A stretch of DNA of 64,000 nt from JBKECP01 sp047974765 (lineage in GTDB: Bacteria; Pseudomonadota; Gammaproteobacteria; Pseudomonadales; Halieaceae), in contig JBKECP010000014.1 of NCBI GenBank assembly GCA_047974765.1, positions 28,389 through 92,388 of the forward strand, given 5' to 3'. Shown one piece after another: positions 61,901-64,000 of this stretch (positions within the stretch are counted from its first letter, which is position 1; every line of letters starts with the position of its first letter). The position numbers and the translations under genes were made by a program. The notes beneath the pieces were generated by a model. The model searched no databases and was not told the DNA's origin. It saw only the letters and a program-made list of their open reading frames with translations.

Positions 61901-62821
61901 GGTCGTGAACAGAAGGCCGATGGCGTGCTCATTCCTGCGGGTGCCCTTGGCCCGGATTGGCCTGAAACCATTGTCGATCCGCATACCAAGCTCGATTTTG
62001 AGCGCTGTGGTGCCAACGTGCTGGGTGCATATATCAACCCCAAAAAGGGCACCGCCACGGATGACCCCGCCTGTTACAACCTGACCGATACCGATGCGGC
62101 AGCAGTGGCCTATCTCTACGGCAAGGGGCGGGCGGTATATGTGGGCTTTGACACACTCGATGAGGCAACCCTGCAAGGCGGCAGCAACCCTTATTCCGCC
62201 ATCATGCTGCATGCACTCGATTATATCCAGCCCGCAGAGCTGGCCCTGCGCAGCGGTTCGGTCATCCCGCTCGCCGTGACCCTCAACAGCTATGAAGAGG
62301 CCGTGCTGATTGATGTGCTGTTCGATCTCCCGGCCAACCTCGGCCCGCTTGATCAGATACCCGGCATGCTGGAACTGGACGCGGAGGAGGGCATCTGGCG
62401 CTGGCGCGCAGCCCTGGGGCAGGAGGATGAGCAAACGGCGCTGTTCTATGTGCAGATGCTTGACGGTAACGACGCCACGGTGGATATCACCCTGCAGATG
62501 CAGGTAGGGGAAGATACCGTCGAGGTGGGCACGGGCCAGATCCAGCTCAGTACCGAACCCGCAAGGGATTATCTCTCAGACGCCCGCATGATGCTCAGCG
62601 CACTGGTAATGAACTATCCGGGTGAGAAAACCTTCACACGCGCATTGGCGGATGTGGAAGACGCGCTGCAAAGTGTCGCCGACAATAACGCCCAGGCCGT
62701 GGTGGATGCCTTGCTGGATGCCGCGCTGGAATTGGCCGAATCCGAGGTGTTTGAAGCACAGGAAGCCCGCGTACTGATCGATATCGCCATGCTGGACTGG
62801 CTGCGGGCGGTGCAGCCATGA
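56000..62821 (+). CDS. Giant secreted multidomain protein (main part, no own signal peptide)
   Basis: This continues the frame begun at 55520; 56000 is only the first possible GTG after the TGA. I do not know its function. Domains (residues from 56000): alpha-toroid repeats 1-120; five carboxypeptidase-regulatory-like beta domains in tandem, about 124-553, each with a GRVxDxxTGxPLxGVxV-like start; Ig-like region 555-790; CxxCH in NRCLGCHVQTQAL at about 859; more toroid repeats (SSQQNDGAL); an NHL-like beta-propeller, about 1014-1254; toroid repeats with SRQNSDGGWG near 1326; several Ig/CARDB-like domains 1400-1850; a GATase-like alpha/beta domain about 1854-2080 (LLILLDSATAP, GLYIAGAFNRRN); and a C-terminal helical region. 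The composition is mosaic: a stretch near 58.7-59.9 kb is lower in GC than the rest. It overlaps the next gene (ATGA), so the two probably work together outside the cytoplasm. Confidence 0.7.
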   Translation: MDAQTASGSWTYVSTQSVFLTGRLADLLASYQGQMAAVGESLAEARIFLSSAVTDINNLSADFFVPCTALSSLSASNTVGELSELADAILDGQSASGSWEDDVYSTAICLRALLQYEAGSQGVMLSSVSGRAVVSGSAKPLAGVSVSSTSNPEFSAVTNALGQFSLSGLSDSLLNLAFTKPGYLTTIRSVSLSGGLLALGDIPLAEDDGALRVQGRVRDAKTGATLANARVSLSGPQSYSTVVDAAGEFALSGVVAGNYQLTVSAAGYYDTSSQLQLSIGNNYDYQVRLVSLSTVLDDTPAVISGRIIDGGTGLPLSGVAVTLQGSGSTTSSVGGLFNFDAVARGEHTINLQMPGYGSATYRFTFPAGSAGELGDIALYASSSQLAAETVTLTVAVRDAVTGLPISGAILTQGTATVSTNAAGVAVLADIASTSFTVNGSAHGYHAQTAQVTVSGYGDVSISLKLTPDSEEPVTVNRLSGVVKDTSGTPLEGVVLDVDGAGLGVQSDSAGQYVINDIANLSFDLTAAKAGYKPFSQAISVDTFGSYTLDIALEEVGTEGWQIYYVNAPTGALGAQADGTFTASVQNTASEASSAILRGRVFKPDGTKVSDILPIVPGVTSGADALVSFSAGEVLVVSFPFNTGTLSPGTYLIKVDVVEPGTLSADLPDGVVYASSAAELSIQSTLGLSGDLSFDPPLSQAGTQVPIALDVLLVNSGNDMLPASSYTLTISNEVGDVLVNETADGEELNAGDVSMMLFGEWMPTEAGHLTVQVVNDNYPDIGEILGTYYVGDVATASFTLDQYVFPEGDQQTGASINVRGIDTTQTASSDPLFERAIEAVRIAGEYVGPQSVSWSKQNRCLGCHVQTQALVGMASSMPYTDIDEEQALFLYNMIASSQQNDGALRTSDGRYINEQQALGAWALVEWPDRESAHRVKLRALKKLWSLRFSGSAGIGWDKKTAVGWIGNNNCCEPTTAIATRAIVDFLLSESALAEVSMADFLEESSFSLSNLRQSPWGVDQKGDTLFIAKTGMIEEYNLQGNTSEIAFLAGSNEQFYDVAVDDDGTMYVTSRRSILKILPDGTTNRVYLNAYWLKDIVFWGDDLFATDITSHKIWRITRNLEASVFLEGGALKEPNGLAVSADGELIVANGGGYNLLAINQQGEVSTFRDGFSYPPFQVAFAGDGESAWVSTKQFYSRATHTYPTLQFVGVDGRIEPIFTNRTGQQWGIHSVAEQDGTIYFINTNMNTLHKVVTAELDRSFVDTLRSALPRISLYLLRNHRQNSAEVVQIAFRLMGLAEIKKVSTDAALLDEIEAAIDYMDQLLRSRQNSDGGWGLFSDSLESDALVTAWVGYALDYTEPSASDPMVRSAITYLLNTQDGDGSWSSTYFSTRYAATSVVMAYLPRALNRLGSLDVNVELTLPSSIAMNSPSIAPASTEVLGNDSIHYIWELIGVTGSGRAIDMDFDLIDLVLGEQRPAAELAELHFTNSYTGEELVSSIDIPVVTVESELVLTTDTDKPRYIANEDVAVATVLINSGPDFSNGRLKVQIQSALGTVVQTIDTRVVMSLPESETLSITSDWNTALYPAGNYRAYAWVEDSEGNTRADATAAFEILPSDGQKEVLDSEAYNSAISTDKQSYTPYQTVQLSSKVINEALNATQAPVLAALRVTSPSGEVVFSKNIVINQMAASAVNSYFDDVLLNDAQPGLYYASITVWDAPVQVELTSSDTMFTVIEQPLAHLVGEVSVDQSTVYRGQPVTCSEEVTNKSESVEVDAELIYSLVSIDEESKITVVTEEHAFTPLATYATQHEHSTASLVPGGYACVLQSRIDEEVTTLDFASFTVEIQSVDYEVGLSGRGRLLILLDSATAPGANGTRDISSLAGQDSYLRALLDAAGFSYTIVFTADDFKREFYSSQYHSYALMSEKVGLDNAVEYQLGEAVNAGAGLYIAGAFNRRNNHLEKVLGIESKGREQKADGVLIPAGALGPDWPETIVDPHTKLDFERCGANVLGAYINPKKGTATDDPACYNLTDTDAAAVAYLYGKGRAVYVGFDTLDEATLQGGSNPYSAIMLHALDYIQPAELALRSGSVIPLAVTLNSYEEAVLIDVLFDLPANLGPLDQIPGMLELDAEEGIWRWRAALGQEDEQTALFYVQMLDGNDATVDITLQMQVGEDTVEVGTGQIQLSTEPARDYLSDARMMLSALVMNYPGEKTFTRALADVEDALQSVADNNAQAVVDALLDAALELAESEVFEAQEARVLIDIAMLDWLRAVQP

Positions 62822-64000
62822 AAACGATAGTATGGCAGTTGCGAGACAAAATGGGCGGCAACGGCGCACACAACAATACAACAGGGACGTTGAGGCAAAT
62901 GGCTATGATAGATAAAGGACTGGATACAGAGCAAAGTGCCTTGGATGGTTTGAGAAAAGGCGCTCCAGCCCGTGTCACAGCGCTGCTAACCACGGCCTTT
63001 TTCACCTTCGTCTTCTATCTCAGCCCCACAGGCGCGGAGATTGCCCATGCGGAATCGAAGAAGGAGACTCGCGCCGCAGAGATTGAGGCCATCAAGGAAA
63101 GCACCACCAACAAAAAGCTGGCCCACCGCCTCGATAAGCTCAAGAAGCTGATCACCAAAAACATTCCCGCCTCCCAGGTCGAGCGCGCGGCGGAGGCGGG
63201 CTTCTGGGATCAGCTCCTTGGCAATGATGACGACCCGCTAACGGCGGATCAGCTGGCCGAACTGACAGACTTGCGCCAGGCCATCAACGGCGCCTATCAG
63301 GACGCCATCGCTGAAATGGACAGCCTGGGCACGCGCCTCGACAAACCCACTATGCCCGCCCAGGCCCTGGAGCGCCACCAGCAGGCCCGGACCCAGGTGG
63401 CGGCCCGTTTTCAGGCCATGATGAACGCGCTGGATGCCCTGTTGAATGCCGAAGACGAAGCCGATCAGAGCAGCGCATTGCAGCAGCTACAGGCCACGCT
63501 GGAAGATGCGCAGTTCGAACGCCCCAACGCCCCCTTCAACCCCGATGAACTGCCCTTTGGCACCCCGTCTTCTGATGTGCGGGCACCCAGCACGGATACC
63601 TCCGCCTTACTGTCGCACTTGGGTTTGAGCCCCGCGCACGGGTCAGTGCAAGTAGCCGCCACCCAGATGAGCCCGCAACTGCGGGATGAGTTATTCAATA
63701 CAATCAACGGCCCCACACCGGCAGACCTCGAACATACCCTGGAAGCCCCGCTCACCGACGATATTGCCAACCTCGCCGCCGAGCTGAACCACAATCCGGT
63801 AGACATCTACACCTGGGTGCACAACAACATCCGCTACATCCCCAGCTATGGCTCCATTCAGGGCGCCCAGATGACCCTGGAAACGAAGCGCGGCAACGCC
63901 ATCGATACCGCCAGCCTGCTTATCGCCCTGCTGCGGGCCTCCGGCATTCCTGCTCGCTATGCCTACGGCACGGTGGAGATAGAGGCCGAGCAGGTGATGA
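62818..64000 (+). CDS. Transglutaminase-like protein, partial (runs off window)
   Basis: The first 394 codons are present. A hydrophobic segment at about residues 53-70 (VTALLTTAFFTFVFYLSPTG) acts as a signal or anchor after an unusually long polar N-terminus. If the in-frame ATG at 62902 is the real start, the signal is closer to normal. Residues 75-235 are charged and helical, probably coiled coil. A transglutaminase-like core follows: NPVDIYTWVHNNIRYIPSYG, RGNAIDTASLLIALLRASGIPARYAYG. The position where the family has catalytic Cys is Ala361. Related transglutaminase-like proteins, often near RHS-repeat genes, are known to share this change as I recall. It overlaps the giant gene by four bases. 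Confidence 0.75.
   Translation, partial: MKTIVWQLRDKMGGNGAHNNTTGTLRQMAMIDKGLDTEQSALDGLRKGAPARVTALLTTAFFTFVFYLSPTGAEIAHAESKKETRAAEIEAIKESTTNKKLAHRLDKLKKLITKNIPASQVERAAEAGFWDQLLGNDDDPLTADQLAELTDLRQAINGAYQDAIAEMDSLGTRLDKPTMPAQALERHQQARTQVAARFQAMMNALDALLNAEDEADQSSALQQLQATLEDAQFERPNAPFNPDELPFGTPSSDVRAPSTDTSALLSHLGLSPAHGSVQVAATQMSPQLRDELFNTINGPTPADLEHTLEAPLTDDIANLAAELNHNPVDIYTWVHNNIRYIPSYGSIQGAQMTLETKRGNAIDTASLLIALLRASGIPARYAYGTVEIEAEQVM

Noticed and set aside
61628..62434. 268-codon minus-strand frame opposite the giant gene
   Set aside because: Arises from GC-rich codon usage; its translation has no domain pattern, while the plus strand has a recognisable GATase-like domain.

Overview
The window comes from a gammaproteobacterium. 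The block accA-tilS-pyrG-kdsA-eno-ftsB-ispD-ispF-truD-pcm-nlpD-rpoS, with fdxA and mutS on the other strand, is the order known from Pseudomonas and related Gammaproteobacteria. A sodium-pumping oxaloacetate decarboxylase, tandem sulfatases and a patatin-type lipase fit a marine or brackish heterotroph, perhaps of the Cellvibrionales kind. That placement is inference. No rRNA, tRNA, CRISPR array or intact insertion sequence was seen.

Layout. 0.4-5.3 kb: two overlapping GAPDH-family genes, then PEP carboxylase. The first GAPDH lacks the catalytic cysteine. 5.4-8.8 kb: a DUF3336/patatin lipase, an overlapping alpha/beta hydrolase and a secreted SYLF protein. 8.8-18.5 kb: a large unrecognised membrane protein, then a peptide-use set of M1 aminopeptidase lipoprotein, POT-family peptide importer and M49 peptidase lipoprotein. 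18.7-24.0 kb: two tandem, closely similar sulfatases. Only the second keeps the canonical C-x-P-x-R maturation motif. 24.1-28.8 kb: dusC and the oadGAB sodium pump.

28.9-44.8 kb: the housekeeping block. surE is missing between truD and pcm, and a DUF368 (PopT-type) undecaprenyl-phosphate transporter sits between pcm and nlpD. 45-53 kb: aquaporin, then a nitric oxide module: nnrS, an Rrf2/NsrR-like repressor, a SirB2-like protein and norCBQD. NsrR-like operators lie on the inferred promoters of both nnrS and norC, so the module looks like a self-contained NO-sensing and NO-reducing unit. No nitrite reductase is present.

53-64 kb: a DUF4870-like protein, an outer-membrane barrel, the remnant of an IS256-like transposase, and a GC-rich accessory locus. 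That locus encodes a giant secreted mosaic protein of about 2,430 codons with one in-frame TGA near its start. Its domains are terpenoid-cyclase-like repeats, five carboxypeptidase-regulatory-like domains, a CxxCH motif, a beta-propeller, Ig-like regions and a GATase-like domain. It overlaps a transglutaminase-like gene that runs off the window and lacks the expected catalytic cysteine. This locus and the GAPDH pseudoenzyme pair are the least explained parts of the window.
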